A DNA stretch of 64,000 nt from Aminobacter aganoensis. Lineage in GTDB: Bacteria; Pseudomonadota; Alphaproteobacteria; Rhizobiales; Rhizobiaceae. Position numbers and translations under genes: made by a program. Positions 36,011-46,351 of the stretch are shown here, piece after piece (the first letter of the stretch is position 1; every line of letters starts with the position of its first letter). The DNA is taken from the NCBI RefSeq assembly GCF_014206975.1, contig NZ_JACHOU010000016.1, positions 48,204 to 112,203 on the forward strand, read 5' to 3'. The notes beneath the pieces were generated by a model. That model saw only the letters and a program-made list of their open reading frames with translations, had not been told where the DNA came from and made no database searches.

Positions 36011-38584
36011 CTACTTCAGCTCAAGCAGCCTTTCGAGATAGCTGCGCTCCAGCTCGGGGCTCAGCGCATTGCCAAGCCGCTTGCGGATGGCATCGAGAAT
36101 CTGGCGCGCGCGCTGGACGTCGATCTCGTCGGGCACCTTCACCGAATCGCCGAAATCGGGGCCGGTGGTGGCGCGAGGACGGCCGAGCGGGTCACGGTCG
36201 GCGTTCTGCTGGCGGCCGCCTTCCTCGCTGCCGCCCTGGTCGCCCTGCATGGCCTGCATCTGCTGCATCATGTCCTGCGCGCCCTTGCGCAGGGCCTCCA
36301 GCGCACGACCCTGGTGGCCGACGGCGCGGTCGCCTTCGCCCTTGCCGAGCGCACCCTCGGCCTGGTTCATCGATTCGCCGGCATCGCCGAAACCTTCGCC
36401 CGGCTTGATGCCCATGCCCTCAAGCCCCTTCATCAGCGCTTCGAGGTCTTTCTCCAACTGCCCCTGGCCCTGCTGAAGCTGCTTGAGCGCATCGGCAAAT
36501 TCCTGCGGCGTCATCGGCTTGCCCTGCTGGCCTTTGCCTTGCTGGCCCTGTTGCTGCTGGCCGGGTTCGCCGTTGTCGCCAAACGGATCTTCCTGCTGCT
36601 GCTGGCCGCGCTGCATCTGGTCCATGCGGAACGTCTCGTTCATCATCTCCTGCTGGCGCCGCATGATTTCGCCGAGCTTATCCATCTGCTGGCGCATCTC
36701 GGAGTTCTGCTGGCCCTGCTGGCCTTGCTGGCGCCGCCCTGCCTGCAGGTTGTTCATCATGTCCTGCAACTGCGACAGCAACTCGCGGGCCTGGTCGCGG
36801 TTGCCCGATTTGGCCAGGTTTTCGATCTGGTCGAGCATGCGCTGGAGGTCGCTCTGGCGCAGCTCCTGGCCCGGCGCCTGGTTCTGGGCAGTCTGGTTCT
36901 GCTGGTTGCGTTCGGCAAATTCGCGCAGAAAATCGTTCATGGCGTCGCGCAGCTCGGCCATCAGCTTGTCGATTTCCTCGTCGCTGGCGCCGCGTTCGAG
37001 CGCATCCTGCAACGCCTGCTGGGCCTGGCGCAGGCGCTTCTCCGCCGCCGACAGGTCGCCTTCCTCGATGCCGAGCGCGACCTGCCAGAGATAGGTCACG
37101 ACCTCGCGCAGCTGGTCGTCGGAGCCGGCCATCTTCAGCCGCGCCCGCGCGCTCATCAGGGCGAGATAGTGCGAAAGGTTGTCGATCGTGTCTTCGGGCC
37201 TGAGCGTGATCGCGTCCATCAGGTCGAGCACGCGCGGCTTGGCGTTGGCGTCGAGCGCCAGCAGCCGCCGCTGTTCGATCACCGCCCGGGCAAGCGGGTT
37301 GGTGAAGGGCTTTTCGGGCAGGATGATCGTCTTGGTTTCGCTTTTCGCCTCCTGGCCGGCGTCGTCCACGGCGTGCAGCGTGAGCTTCACCGACGTGCCT
37401 GCCCAGACATGCTCGGTCAGGTCGCGCGTCGCCTTCACCGGCTTTTTCGCAGCGCCCCGGCGCGGCAGCGAAAGCGGCATTTCGGGCGCACCGTAGAGCG
37501 GGCGGGCATCTGGCGACTGCTCTTCGGCAAGCGCGAAGCCGGCCTTGGCCGAAGCGGCGCCGTAGTCATCCTCAATGTTGTAGGTCAGCTCCAGCGTGCC
37601 ATTGACGGCGCGCTTGGGCTCGCCGACGAAGCTGATCTTCGGCGGATTGTCAGCGACTACGGTGAAGGCCCAGCTGTCCAGCTCGTCGTTGCCGGATTTC
37701 AGCGTCAGCGTGCCTTCGGCGGTCAGCTTGTCGGCAAACTGCCGCACGGTGGCGACCGGGCCTGCCGTTGCCGGCTTGGCCGGATCGGCCTTTGGGCCGC
37801 TCGGCGCGATATCGCGGACCTCGCCCTTGGCATTGGTGTAGGCGAGGGTTTCCTCGCCGCTGCCACCGGTCACCCGCAGCGACAGCTCGCTGCCTTCCGG
37901 CACGCTGATGACGGCTGCGTCCTTGCTGGCGTCGGCGGTCAGGAAGATCGGTGCCTTGCCGGTGTAGGTCGGCGGCGTCACCCAGGCGTCGATGCGCGGC
38001 GGAACAGCGTCGCGCGCCGCATGCGCCCGGAAGGCGTCGCCGATGCGGCCGCCGGTCGGCCCGAACGAGAAGGCGAAGGCGCAGACCAGCAGCAAGGCGG
38101 CCGCTGCCCGCAGCGCCCATGGGTCGCGCTCCGGCACGTTGGTGCGCGGCATGTCACCGCCCAGGGCGCCCAGCCGCTCGGCCATGCGCTTTTGGTGCTC
38201 GCGCCACAGGGCGTCGGCAAAACCGTCCGTCTTGCCCGAGGGCCGGTCGGTCTGGACCTGCACCGGCGTGTGCAGCAACCGGTTGGCGTGTTCGAGGCGG
38301 CTGTCGATCTCGGCCCAGGAGGGCAGGCGGAAAAACCGCAGCGGATAGAGCGAGGCGAGGCCGGCAATCCCAAAGGCCGCGATCAGCGCCAGCCGCGCCA
38401 TGTCGGGCAACAGGCGGAACAGTCCAAGCCATGACAGGCTGAGGAAAAGACTGGCGACGACAAGCACCGGCAGCATCAACGGCCAGCCGCGCTCGACGAT
38501 CATGGTCGCGCCAATGGCCAGGCGCGTCTTGCCCAGTCTGGCGGCGATGTCGCGATGCAAAGCTGATCTGGTCGGTTCCGTCAT
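36011..38584 (-). CDS. TIGR02302/DUF4175 membrane protein
   Basis: This protein of about 857 residues has two or three N-terminal transmembrane helices and a long periplasmic part. A Gln/Met-rich coiled region (about residues 590-800; QQGQQGQQNSEMRQQMDKLGEIM and similar) ends in a helical tail. The family is restricted to alphaproteobacteria and its function is unknown. ATG at 38584 is preferred to 38644. It follows lysA, with lptM and argH upstream, a conserved rhizobial order. Confidence 0.9.
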   Translation of the reverse strand: MTEPTRSALHRDIAARLGKTRLAIGATMIVERGWPLMLPVLVVASLFLSLSWLGLFRLLPDMARLALIAAFGIAGLASLYPLRFFRLPSWAEIDSRLEHANRLLHTPVQVQTDRPSGKTDGFADALWREHQKRMAERLGALGGDMPRTNVPERDPWALRAAAALLLVCAFAFSFGPTGGRIGDAFRAHAARDAVPPRIDAWVTPPTYTGKAPIFLTADASKDAAVISVPEGSELSLRVTGGSGEETLAYTNAKGEVRDIAPSGPKADPAKPATAGPVATVRQFADKLTAEGTLTLKSGNDELDSWAFTVVADNPPKISFVGEPKRAVNGTLELTYNIEDDYGAASAKAGFALAEEQSPDARPLYGAPEMPLSLPRRGAAKKPVKATRDLTEHVWAGTSVKLTLHAVDDAGQEAKSETKTIILPEKPFTNPLARAVIEQRRLLALDANAKPRVLDLMDAITLRPEDTIDNLSHYLALMSARARLKMAGSDDQLREVVTYLWQVALGIEEGDLSAAEKRLRQAQQALQDALERGASDEEIDKLMAELRDAMNDFLREFAERNQQNQTAQNQAPGQELRQSDLQRMLDQIENLAKSGNRDQARELLSQLQDMMNNLQAGRRQQGQQGQQNSEMRQQMDKLGEIMRRQQEMMNETFRMDQMQRGQQQQEDPFGDNGEPGQQQQGQQGKGQQGKPMTPQEFADALKQLQQGQGQLEKDLEALMKGLEGMGIKPGEGFGDAGESMNQAEGALGKGEGDRAVGHQGRALEALRKGAQDMMQQMQAMQGDQGGSEEGGRQQNADRDPLGRPRATTGPDFGDSVKVPDEIDVQRARQILDAIRKRLGNALSPELERSYLERLLELK

Positions 38585-38703
38585 CGGCCCTTCCGCTTGG
38601 GCGGCGCGGGATGCGGCCACCTGCCTATGGCAGAATACCATCAATCACGGCGAAGGCGAGGCGACCAACGCAATCGTGAAAGATCAATTGAGTGCGGTTG
38701 GTC

Positions 38704-38859
38704 GGTCATGCGTCCTTCGACAAGCTCAGGATGAGGACCGTTTGGGCTATCGCCGTCTCGACGCACCGTTCAGGTCGTACTGCTCAAATCGAACTCTTCA
38801 ACGTGAACGCTGTCAGTACCAACGGTCCTCATCCTGAGCTTGTCGAAGGACGCACGACC
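38704..38859. repeat. palindromic intergenic repeat, copy 1
   Basis: Two 36-base inverted arms with one mismatch (38704-38739 and 38824-38859, core CCTTCGACAAGCTCAGGATG) flank an 84-base spacer. The same arms recur at 47414 and 56209. The element sits in the 299-base gap between DUF4175 and lysA, in which I see nothing else. Confidence 0.92.
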
Positions 38860-38883
38860 GAGCAACCGTTCTCAGTCAAAGAC

Positions 38884-40152
38884 TTAAGCCAACCAGTCCG
38901 GCACAGAATCGAGGCCGATCAGTTCTTCATAGGTCTGGCGCTTGCGGATGACGTGGAAGCGGTCGCCGTCGACCAGCACTTCCGGCACCAATGGCCGTGT
39001 GTTGTAGGTGCCTGCCTGGACCGCGCCATAAGCGCCGGCGGTGCTGACCGCGATCAGGTCGCCCGACTCGAGCCTGGGCAGGTCGCGGTCGAGGCCGAGG
39101 AAATCGCCGGTCTCGCAGACTGGCCCGACGATGTCGACCGTCATGCGCGGCGCATCGGCCTTGGCCTGCAGCACCGGGCGGATGTCGTGATAGGCGTCGT
39201 AGAGCGTCGGCCGGATCAGGTCGTTCATCGCGGCGTCGACGATCAGGAAGTTCTTGGCGTCGCCTTCCTTCACGAAGATCACTTCGGACACCAGGATGCC
39301 GGCATTGCCGACGATCAGGCGACCCGGCTCGAACATCACCTTGAGGCCGAGCTTGCCGACATGCTTGTGCACGATCTGGGCATAGGCGTCGGGCAGCGGC
39401 GGCGGCGAGTTGTCGGTCTTGTAGGGAATGCCCAACCCGCCTCCGAGATCGACATGGTCGATGGCGTGGCCGTCGGCGCGCAGTGTCGCGACCAACTCGA
39501 CCAGCAGCGCAAAGGCGTCGTCGAAGGGCTGCAACTCGGTGATCTGGCTGCCGATATGCATGTCGATGCCGGTCACCTTGAGACCGGGCAGGCTTGCTGC
39601 GCGGGCATAAACCTCGCGCGCATGCTGGCGCGGGATGCCGAACTTGTTTTCGGCCAGGCCGGTCGAGATCTTCTTGTGCGTCTTGGCATCGACGTCGGGG
39701 TTGATGCGCAGCGACACGGGGGCCGTCTTGCCGTTGGCCACAGCACGGGCCGAAAGCAATTCGAGCTCCGGCTCGGATTCGACATTGAAGCACAGGATGC
39801 CGGCCTGCAGCGCGAAGTCCATTTCTCGCGCGGTCTTGCCGACGCCGGAAAACAGGATCTTGTTGGCTGGAATGCCCGCGGCCAGCGCGCGCCGCATCTC
39901 GCCTTCGGACACCACGTCGGCGCCGGCGCCGAGCCTGGCCAGGGTCTTCAGCACGGCCTGGTTGGAGTTTGCCTTCATGGCATAGCAGACCAGCGAGTCG
40001 AGATCGGCGAAGGCTTTGGAGAAGACGTTGAAGTGACGCGTCAGCGTTGCCGTCGAATAGCAATAGAATGGGGTGCCGACTGTCCGGGCAATGTCGGTCA
40101 GCGCCACGTCTTCGGCGTGCAGGACGCCGTCACGATAGTCGAAATGGTTCAC
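38884..40152 (-). CDS. lysA: diaminopimelate decarboxylase
   Basis: This 422-residue fold-type III PLP enzyme makes L-lysine from meso-diaminopimelate. The PLP lysine lies in CYAMKANSNQAVL, with GGGLGIPY and EPGRLIVGNAGILV at the phosphate site and CETGDFLG carrying the cysteine from the other subunit. It lies 30 bases after lptM. Confidence 0.95.
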   Translation of the reverse strand: MNHFDYRDGVLHAEDVALTDIARTVGTPFYCYSTATLTRHFNVFSKAFADLDSLVCYAMKANSNQAVLKTLARLGAGADVVSEGEMRRALAAGIPANKILFSGVGKTAREMDFALQAGILCFNVESEPELELLSARAVANGKTAPVSLRINPDVDAKTHKKISTGLAENKFGIPRQHAREVYARAASLPGLKVTGIDMHIGSQITELQPFDDAFALLVELVATLRADGHAIDHVDLGGGLGIPYKTDNSPPPLPDAYAQIVHKHVGKLGLKVMFEPGRLIVGNAGILVSEVIFVKEGDAKNFLIVDAAMNDLIRPTLYDAYHDIRPVLQAKADAPRMTVDIVGPVCETGDFLGLDRDLPRLESGDLIAVSTAGAYGAVQAGTYNTRPLVPEVLVDGDRFHVIRKRQTYEELIGLDSVPDWLA

Positions 40153-40182
40153 GGCACGGGCTTTCGAAAGGTGGAATGCGGC

Positions 40183-40389
40183 TCAGAGCAGCGGGTCGAG
40201 GATGAAAGGCTTGTCCTCGACCGGTTTCTGCGGTGCGGCCGTCGCTGGCTGGCCGGCCTTCTGCGCGTCTTTCTGCGCCTGCACCGCGGCTTCGTAGGGC
40301 GTGTCGAGACCGCTCTTGCGGCCGCAGGCCGAAACCATGCCGACCGCCGCGATCAGCCCAAGCGTCACCAAAATCCTGCCAGCGGTCAT
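40183..40389 (-). CDS. lptM: small lipoprotein LptM
   Basis: This 68-residue lipoprotein has a short signal and the lipobox VSAC followed by GRKSGLDTP, the conserved start of LptM (YifL), which helps mature the LptDE translocon for lipopolysaccharide. It lies between argH and lysA, the usual place. It is too short and variable for more detail. Confidence 0.85.
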   Translation of the reverse strand: MTAGRILVTLGLIAAVGMVSACGRKSGLDTPYEAAVQAQKDAQKAGQPATAAPQKPVEDKPFILDPLL

Positions 40390-40459
40390 GACCCATCCAT
40401 CCGAGAAAATTTCCCCGCCGCTTGTAGCGGAGATTTTTGCTCATTGCACCCCGGCTCGA

Positions 40460-41860
40460 TCAAGCTTTCGTCAGGCGCTTCTTCCAGTAGCGGATCTGCT
40501 TCTTCACCTCCGCAGGCGCCGTGCCGCCGAAGGACGTGCGGCTCTTCACCGAGTTCTGCACCGACAGCACCGAGAAGATGTCGTCGGTGATGCCGTCGTG
40601 GATCGACTTGAGGTCGTCGAGGCTGAGCTTTTCCAGGCCCATCTTCTTGCTTTCGGCCAACGCCACGGCACGACCGGTGACGTGATGGGCCTCGCGGAAC
40701 GGCATGCCGAGCGTGCGCACCAGCCAGTCGGCGAGGTCGGTCGCCGTCGAATAGCCGGAGCCGGCGGCGCGCTTCATCGCCTGGTCGTTGATGGTCATGT
40801 CGCCGACCATGCCGGTCATGGCGGCGACCATCAGGTCGAGCGTCTCGGCAGCGTCGAACACCGCTTCCTTGTCTTCCTGCATGTCCTTGGAATAGGTCAG
40901 CGGCAGGCCCTTCATCACCGTCAGGAGGCCGATCAGGTGGCCGTTGACGCGGCCGGTCTTGGCGCGCACCAGTTCGGCGGCGTCGGGGTTCTTCTTCTGC
41001 GGCATGATCGACGAGCCGGTCGAATAGCTGTCGGACAGGCGCACGAAGCCGAATTGCGGCGTCGACCAGATGACGATCTCCTCGGCGAGGCGCGACAAAT
41101 GCGTGGCGCAGATCGCCGCGATCGACAGGAATTCGAGCGCGTAGTCGCGGTCGGAGACGCTGTCGAGCGAGTTGCGGGTCGGCTCGCGGAAGCCGAGCGC
41201 CCTGGCCGTCCTGAAGCGGTCGATCGGGAAGCCGGTGCCGGCGAGCGCCGCAGCCCCCAGCGGGCTCTCGTCCATGCGCTCGATGGCATCGCGGACGCGG
41301 CCGAGGTCGCGCGAGAACATCTCGACATAGGCCATGCAGTGGTGGCCAAAGGTCACCGGCTGCGCCGTCTGCAGATGGGTAAAGCCGGGCATGACCGTCG
41401 AGGCGTGCTGTTCGGCGCGCTCAAGGAAAGCCGCGATCAGGCCCTTCAGCGCCTCGGCGACGCGGTGGAACTCGTCCTTGACCCAGAGCCGGAAATCGAC
41501 CGCCACCTGGTCGTTGCGCGAGCGCGCGGTGTGCAGGCGGCCGGCCGCCGGGCCGATCAACTCGGCGAGGCGCGCCTCGACATTCATGTGGATGTCTTCG
41601 AGCCGGGTCGAAAACTCGAACTTGCCGTCCTCGATTTCTCGCAGGATCGTGTTCAGGCCGTGAGCGATTTTCCGTTGATCGTCGGTCGAAATAATGCCCG
41701 TTTCCGCCAGCATCTCGGAGTGGGCGACGGAACCTCGGATGTCCTGGGCGTAGAGCTTCTTGTCGAAGCTGATCGAGGCGTTGATGGCCTCCATGATCGC
41801 GGCCGGGCCCGAGGCAAAACGTCCGCCCCACATCTGGTTGCTGGCCTTCTTGTCGCTCAT
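40460..41860 (-). CDS. argH: argininosuccinate lyase
   Basis: This 466-residue enzyme of the fumarase/aspartase superfamily cleaves argininosuccinate to arginine and fumarate. [10 protein letters not shown] starts the protein, and the signature [23 protein letters not shown] contains the catalytic serine. [10 protein letters not shown] and [18 protein letters not shown] are also present. It is divergent from tlpA across 33 bases. Confidence 0.96.
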   Translation of the reverse strand: MSDKKASNQMWGGRFASGPAAIMEAINASISFDKKLYAQDIRGSVAHSEMLAETGIISTDDQRKIAHGLNTILREIEDGKFEFSTRLEDIHMNVEARLAELIGPAAGRLHTARSRNDQVAVDFRLWVKDEFHRVAEALKGLIAAFLERAEQHASTVMPGFTHLQTAQPVTFGHHCMAYVEMFSRDLGRVRDAIERMDESPLGAAALAGTGFPIDRFRTARALGFREPTRNSLDSVSDRDYALEFLSIAAICATHLSRLAEEIVIWSTPQFGFVRLSDSYSTGSSIMPQKKNPDAAELVRAKTGRVNGHLIGLLTVMKGLPLTYSKDMQEDKEAVFDAAETLDLMVAAMTGMVGDMTINDQAMKRAAGSGYSTATDLADWLVRTLGMPFREAHHVTGRAVALAESKKMGLEKLSLDDLKSIHDGITDDIFSVLSVQNSVKSRTSFGGTAPAEVKKQIRYWKKRLTKA

Positions 41861-41893
41861 CGTGATACCGGGCTCCGGAGAAAAATTGAACAG

Positions 41894-42589
41894 ATGTCGG
41901 ACCGCAGAAAAATGATCCCCGCGCCACGCCATATCATCCTCGCCGCCGTTGCAGGCGTGATCGCCGGCGCGGTCGCGGTATATGTCAGCAGCACCCTTCC
42001 TGGCAACAACGCCCCTTCGCCGCAGGTCGCCGCCGACACGAACGCGGAAGCCAGCGCCGAGGACAAGGTTTGTGCCGCCAAGGCAGACATCGCCAAGGCT
42101 ATCGGCGCCGCAGCCACAGGCCAGGTCGCGGCGATGATGCCGGCCGATCCGCCCCAGTCGCTGAAGAAGCTCGCCTTCAACGATTCTGAGGGCAAGCCGA
42201 TGACGGTGGCCGATCATGCCGGCCGCACGCTGCTGATCAATCTCTGGGCCACATGGTGCGCGCCGTGCCGCGCCGAGATGCCGGCGCTCGATGCGCTGGA
42301 GCGCGAGATGGGCGGCGAGAACTTCGAGGTCGTGGCGGTCAATGTCGACACCGGCGACGACACCAAGCCGAAGAAGTTCCTCGACGAGATCAGCATCACC
42401 TCGCTCGGCTACTACAGGGACAACACGCTCGCCGTCTTCAACGACCTCAAGAAGCGCGGGCTGGCGCTCGGCCTGCCGGTGACGCTGCTGGTTGACGGCG
42501 AAGGCTGCCTGCTCGCCAATATGAACGGCCCGGCCGAATGGGCGAGCCCCGACGCCAAGAAGCTGATCGAGGCCGCGCTGGCCAAATAG
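41894..42589 (+). CDS. tlpA: TlpA-type thiol-disulfide oxidoreductase
   Basis: This 231-residue protein has an N-terminal membrane anchor ([21 protein letters not shown]) and a periplasmic thioredoxin-like domain with the active site WATWCAPCR. TlpA reduces periplasmic dithiols for cytochrome oxidase copper-site assembly in Bradyrhizobium. Divergent argH is its usual rhizobial partner. Start ATG at 41894 gives the expected anchor. Confidence 0.93.
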   Translation: MSDRRKMIPAPRHIILAAVAGVIAGAVAVYVSSTLPGNNAPSPQVAADTNAEASAEDKVCAAKADIAKAIGAAATGQVAAMMPADPPQSLKKLAFNDSEGKPMTVADHAGRTLLINLWATWCAPCRAEMPALDALEREMGGENFEVVAVNVDTGDDTKPKKFLDEISITSLGYYRDNTLAVFNDLKKRGLALGLPVTLLVDGEGCLLANMNGPAEWASPDAKKLIEAALAK

Positions 42590-42944
42590 ACTGGCGTATC
42601 CACACACGTTTATCTTCTTGCTCCTGCAATTCTAGATTGCATGATTTGGCGGCGTATCTTTCGTGGTTTTCATCCGCGAAGGGTGCCTCGTGGCATATCC
42701 ATTCCATTTCAACCCTTTCATTAGCCGGCGTTGCCGGCAGTTGAGTTGGGTCTAATTCTCGGCAAATTTCTTTCGTTTTCCGGAAAACCGAAATCTTGTC
42801 ATATGGTTGTAGGGAAAGCGAAATCGAAGCGAGCCAAATGTGATCGTCATACGATCTCTACAAAACTGTTGTAGCGCTGTCATAATCCGACAATACTGCT
42901 CCCCGCGGAACTAAACATTTCGCCAACCAGAACGGGAGCGAGAC
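42590..42944 (+). promoter_or_regulatory. intergenic region upstream of the ugp operon
   Basis: This 355-base gap has no gene I can support. It must hold the ugp promoter. CTGTCAT at 42877-42883 and TTGTCAT at about 42796-42802 look like PHO-box halves, and ugp operons are commonly PhoB-activated, but neither has a good second half at the expected 4-base spacing. I did not recognise a -35/-10 pair with confidence. Confidence 0.4.
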
Positions 42945-44255
42945 ATGAAGACCCTAGGCTTCGCGGCCGGTGTTGCCGCCACCATGACGCTGTTGTCCAG
43001 CACCTCCGCCTTCGCCGTCACCGAGATTTCATGGTGGCACGCCATGACCGGCGCGAACAACGAGGTCGTCGACCAGCTTTCCAAGGAATTCAACGAGAGC
43101 CAGAGCGAATACAAGGTCGTTCCGGTCTTCAAGGGCACCTATCCCGAGACGCTGAACGCCGGCATCGCCGCGTTCCGCGCCAAGCAGCCGCCGACGATCA
43201 TGCAGGTCTTCGATGCGGGCACCGGCACGATGATGGGCGCCGAAGGCGCCATCAAGCCGGTGGCCGAAATCCTGTCGATGGGCGGCCAGGCCTTCGACAA
43301 GAGCCAGTACCTGCCGGGCATCGTCGCCTATTATTCCAAGCCCGACGGCACTATGCTGTCGTTCCCGTACAATTCGTCCTCGCCGATCCTCTACTACAAC
43401 AAGGACATCTTCCAGAAAGCCGGCCTCGACGTCGACAACCCGCCCAAGACCTGGGGCGAGGTATGGGACGCCGCCAAGAAGATCAAGTCGAGCAGCGCAG
43501 CCCCCTGCGGCTTCACCTCGACGTGGCTGACCTGGATCCACACCGAGAATTTTGCCGCGTGGAACAACCTGTCCTACGGCACCAATGAGAACGGCATCGG
43601 TGGCACCGACGTCGAGCTCAAGATCAACGCTCCGGCCTTCGTCAAGCACTTCCAGGAACTGGCTGACCTCGCCAAGGATGGCACCTTCAAGTACGGCGGC
43701 CGCACCTCCGAGGCCAAGCAGATCTTCCTCGCCGGCGAATGCGGCATCTTCACCGAATCCTCGGGCGGCCTGGGCGACATCGTCAAGTCGGGCATGAACT
43801 ACGGCACCGGCCAATTGCCCTACGAGGCGGATGCCGCGGGTGCGCCGCAAAACACCATCCCGGGCGGTGCTTCGCTGTGGGTCTTCGCCGGCTTGCCGGA
43901 CGAGCAGTACAAGGGCGTCGCCGCCTTCTTCAACTTCCTGTCGCAGACGCCGATCCAGGCACGCCTGCACCAGGTCTCGGGCTACCTGCCGGTCACGCTT
44001 GCGGCCTATGAAGAGACCAAGAAGTCGGGCTTCTACGACAAGAACCCGGCCCGCGAGATCCCGATCAAGCAGATGATGGGCAAGGAGCCGACCGAGAACT
44101 CGAAGGGCGTCCGCCTCGTCAACCTGCCGCAGGTCCGCGACATCGAGAACGAAGAGCTCGAGAAGATGCTCGCCGGCCAGCAGACCGCCCAGCAGGCGCT
44201 CGACAACACGGTTGCGCGCGGCAACAAGGCGATCCAGGAAGCGATCGGGAACTGA
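42945..44255 (+). CDS. ugpB: sn-glycerol-3-phosphate ABC transporter, substrate-binding protein UgpB
   Basis: This 436-residue periplasmic binding protein has a signal peptide cleaved after SSTSAFA and a family-typical start of the mature protein (EISWWHAMTGANNEVVDQLSKEFNESQSEYKVVPVFKG). It captures glycerol-3-phosphate or glycerophosphodiesters for the UgpAEC transporter. It is first of ugpBAEC. A hairpin repeat separates it from ugpA. Confidence 0.94.
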   Translation: MKTLGFAAGVAATMTLLSSTSAFAVTEISWWHAMTGANNEVVDQLSKEFNESQSEYKVVPVFKGTYPETLNAGIAAFRAKQPPTIMQVFDAGTGTMMGAEGAIKPVAEILSMGGQAFDKSQYLPGIVAYYSKPDGTMLSFPYNSSSPILYYNKDIFQKAGLDVDNPPKTWGEVWDAAKKIKSSSAAPCGFTSTWLTWIHTENFAAWNNLSYGTNENGIGGTDVELKINAPAFVKHFQELADLAKDGTFKYGGRTSEAKQIFLAGECGIFTESSGGLGDIVKSGMNYGTGQLPYEADAAGAPQNTIPGGASLWVFAGLPDEQYKGVAAFFNFLSQTPIQARLHQVSGYLPVTLAAYEETKKSGFYDKNPAREIPIKQMMGKEPTENSKGVRLVNLPQVRDIENEELEKMLAGQQTAQQALDNTVARGNKAIQEAIGN

Positions 44256-44277
44256 TCCCGCTCGTCTGCTCGGAATT

Positions 44278-44400
44278 GCCCCCCACCCTTACCCTCTCCC
44301 CGTGAAAAACGGGGAGAGGGGGCATCCACGTTCCCGCTTGTCCCTTCTCCCCGTCCTTTACGGGGAGAAGGTGCCGGCAGGCGGATGAGGGGCGGCATCA
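44278..44400. repeat. hairpin mosaic repeat (RIME-like) between ugpB and ugpA
   Basis: CCCTCTCCCCGT/ACGGGGAGAGGG (44292-44320) and CTTCTCCCCGT/ACGGGGAGAAG (44344-44370) each form a perfect hairpin with a 5-base loop. The tail GGTGCCGGCAGGCGGATGAGG follows. It is similar to the elements at 45320 and 58664 and to the palindromic intergenic mosaic elements described in rhizobia. It could separate or stabilise the ugpB message relative to ugpA. Confidence 0.85.
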
Positions 44401-44428
44401 ACGCCTGACGTCTGTCACGAGGCCCTCA

Positions 44429-45313
44429 TTGTCCCCACGCGTCGTCTTCCCCAACAAGATCCTGCCTTACCTGCTGGTTGCGCCGCAGCTGGCGATTACG
44501 CTGATCTTCTTCTATTGGCCGGCCAGCCAGGCGCTGCGCCAGTCGATGCTACGGGAAGACCCGTTCGGCCTGTCGTCGAAATTCGTCTGGTTCGCCAATT
44601 TCAAGAAGGTCCTGTCGGACCCCAACTACCTGAATTCGATCCAGGTCACGGCGGTGTTTTCGATCGCCACCGCGGCCGTGGCCATGGGCACGGCTCTGCT
44701 GCTTGCGGTCATGGCGGAAAAGGTCATCCGCGGCCGCGGCGTCTACCGCACGCTGATGATCTGGCCCTATGCGGTCGCGCCGGCCATCGCCGGCATGCTG
44801 TGGCTGTTCCTGTTCAACCCGTCTATCGGCTCGCTCGCCTACGGCCTGCGCTGGCTCGGCATCAACTGGGACCCGCTGCTCGACGGCGAGCAGGCGATGG
44901 CCCTGGTCGTCGCCGCCGCCTCATGGAAGCAGATCAGCTACAATTTCCTGTTCTTCGTCGCCGGCCTGCAGGCGATCCCGAAGACCTTGATCGAGGCGGC
45001 AGCCATCGATGGCGCCAAGCCGACCAAGCGGTTCTGGACGATCGTCTTTCCGCTGCTCGCGCCGACCACCTTCTTCCTGCTGGTGGTCAACACCGTCTAC
45101 GCCTTCTTCGACACCTTCGGCATCATCCATGCCGTCACGGGCGGCGGACCGGGCAAGGCGACCGAGACACTGGTCTACAAGGTCTACAATGACGGCTTCG
45201 TCAATCTCATCCTCGGCGACTCGGCTGCCCAGTCGGTGATCCTGATGGTCATCGTCATCGCGCTCACCGCCATCCAGTTCCGCTATGTCGAGAAGAAGGT
45301 GCATTATGGGTGA
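44429..45313 (+). CDS. ugpA: glycerol-3-phosphate ABC transporter permease UgpA
   Basis: This 294-residue permease has six helices and the EAA loop [30 protein letters not shown] that docks on UgpC. It starts at TTG 44429, giving the family start [33 protein letters not shown]. It is paired with UgpE in the membrane. Confidence 0.93.
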   Translation: MSPRVVFPNKILPYLLVAPQLAITLIFFYWPASQALRQSMLREDPFGLSSKFVWFANFKKVLSDPNYLNSIQVTAVFSIATAAVAMGTALLLAVMAEKVIRGRGVYRTLMIWPYAVAPAIAGMLWLFLFNPSIGSLAYGLRWLGINWDPLLDGEQAMALVVAAASWKQISYNFLFFVAGLQAIPKTLIEAAAIDGAKPTKRFWTIVFPLLAPTTFFLLVVNTVYAFFDTFGIIHAVTGGGPGKATETLVYKVYNDGFVNLILGDSAAQSVILMVIVIALTAIQFRYVEKKVHYG

Positions 45314-45319
45314 GACGAT

Positions 45320-45490
45320 CTTTTCTTCTCGCCTTGCGGGAGAAGGTGGCCGAGTGCAGCGAGGTCGGATGAGGGGTGTTCAACAGAACACAGGCCTTCG
45401 TCCTTCAGACTTTTTGGCCGGCACATTCCTGGAGTACCCCTCAGCCGTCGCCTGCGGCGACACCTTCTCCCGCAAGGGGAGAAGGGAAGG
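45320..45490. repeat. hairpin mosaic repeat (RIME-like) between ugpA and ugpE
   Basis: CTTCTCGCCTTGCGGGAGAAGG lies at the left end and an inverted CCTTCTCCCGCAAGGGGAGAAGG at the right end, with GGATGAGGGG and its inverted partner between. It occupies almost the whole 189-base ugpA-ugpE gap, and no gene fits in it. Confidence 0.82.
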
Positions 45491-45502
45491 CGGCATCCGC
45501 CC

Positions 45503-46351
45503 ATGATCGACAATTCCCCCATCCGCACCTTCATCGCCCACCTCGTGCTGGTGCTTGGCATCCTGATCGTGGCGTTTCCGATCTACTACACCTTCGTCGC
45601 CTCGACGCATTCGCTGCAGACGATCCTGAGGCCGCCGCTGCCGTTGCTGCCGGGCGATCGCTTCGTCGAGAATTATTCCGAGGCGCTGTTCGGCGGCGTT
45701 GGCCGCATCGGCGGGGTCAGCGTGGCGACTTTGCTGTTCAACACGACGGTCGTCGCGCTCGGCATCGCCATCGGCAAGATCATCATCTCGCTGCTGTCGG
45801 CCTATGCCATCGTCTTTTTCCGCTTCCCGCTCCGCATGACGTTCTTCTGGCTGATCTTCATCACGCTGATGCTGCCGGTCGAGGTGCGCATCCTGCCGAC
45901 CTACAAGGTCATGGTCGATTTCGGCCTGATCGACACCTATGCCGGCCTGATCGTGCCGCTGATCGCGTCGGCAACGGCGACGTTGCTGTTCCGCCAGTTC
46001 TTCCTCACCATCCCGGGCGAACTGGTCGAGGCCGCGCGCGTCGACGGAGCCGGGCCGTGGCGCTTCTTCTGGGATATCCTGCTGCCGCTGTCGCGCACCA
46101 ACATCGCGGCACTGTTCGTCATCCTGTTCATCTACGGCTGGACGCAATATCTCTGGCCGCTGCTCGTCACAAACCGCAACGACATGAACACCATCGTCAT
46201 CGCGCTGAGGAAGATGATCTCCTTCGCCGATGCCGACACCGAGTGGCATCTGGTGATGGTCACCTCCATGCTGGCCATCGTGCCGCCCATCCTGGTCGTG
46301 GTGCTGATGCAGCGCTGGTTCGTCCGCGGCCTCGTCGATACGGAGAAATAA
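45503..46351 (+). CDS. ugpE: glycerol-3-phosphate ABC transporter permease UgpE
   Basis: This 282-residue permease has six helices and the EAA loop [33 protein letters not shown]. The stop TAA shares its last base with the ugpC start ATG (TAATG), so translation is coupled. It completes the UgpA-UgpE pore. Confidence 0.93.
   Translation: MIDNSPIRTFIAHLVLVLGILIVAFPIYYTFVASTHSLQTILRPPLPLLPGDRFVENYSEALFGGVGRIGGVSVATLLFNTTVVALGIAIGKIIISLLSAYAIVFFRFPLRMTFFWLIFITLMLPVEVRILPTYKVMVDFGLIDTYAGLIVPLIASATATLLFRQFFLTIPGELVEAARVDGAGPWRFFWDILLPLSRTNIAALFVILFIYGWTQYLWPLLVTNRNDMNTIVIALRKMISFADADTEWHLVMVTSMLAIVPPILVVVLMQRWFVRGLVDTEK

Noticed and set aside
36314..38434. A 706-residue open frame on the plus strand opposite the DUF4175 gene
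   Set aside because: High GC content keeps the antisense frame open; the leucine/arginine-rich sequence has no family character, while the minus frame matches a known family.
42790..42900. PHO box upstream of ugpB
   Set aside because: Only single good halves (CTGTCAT, TTGTCAT) are present; neither has a convincing partner at the expected spacing, so it is mentioned only as a weak possibility.
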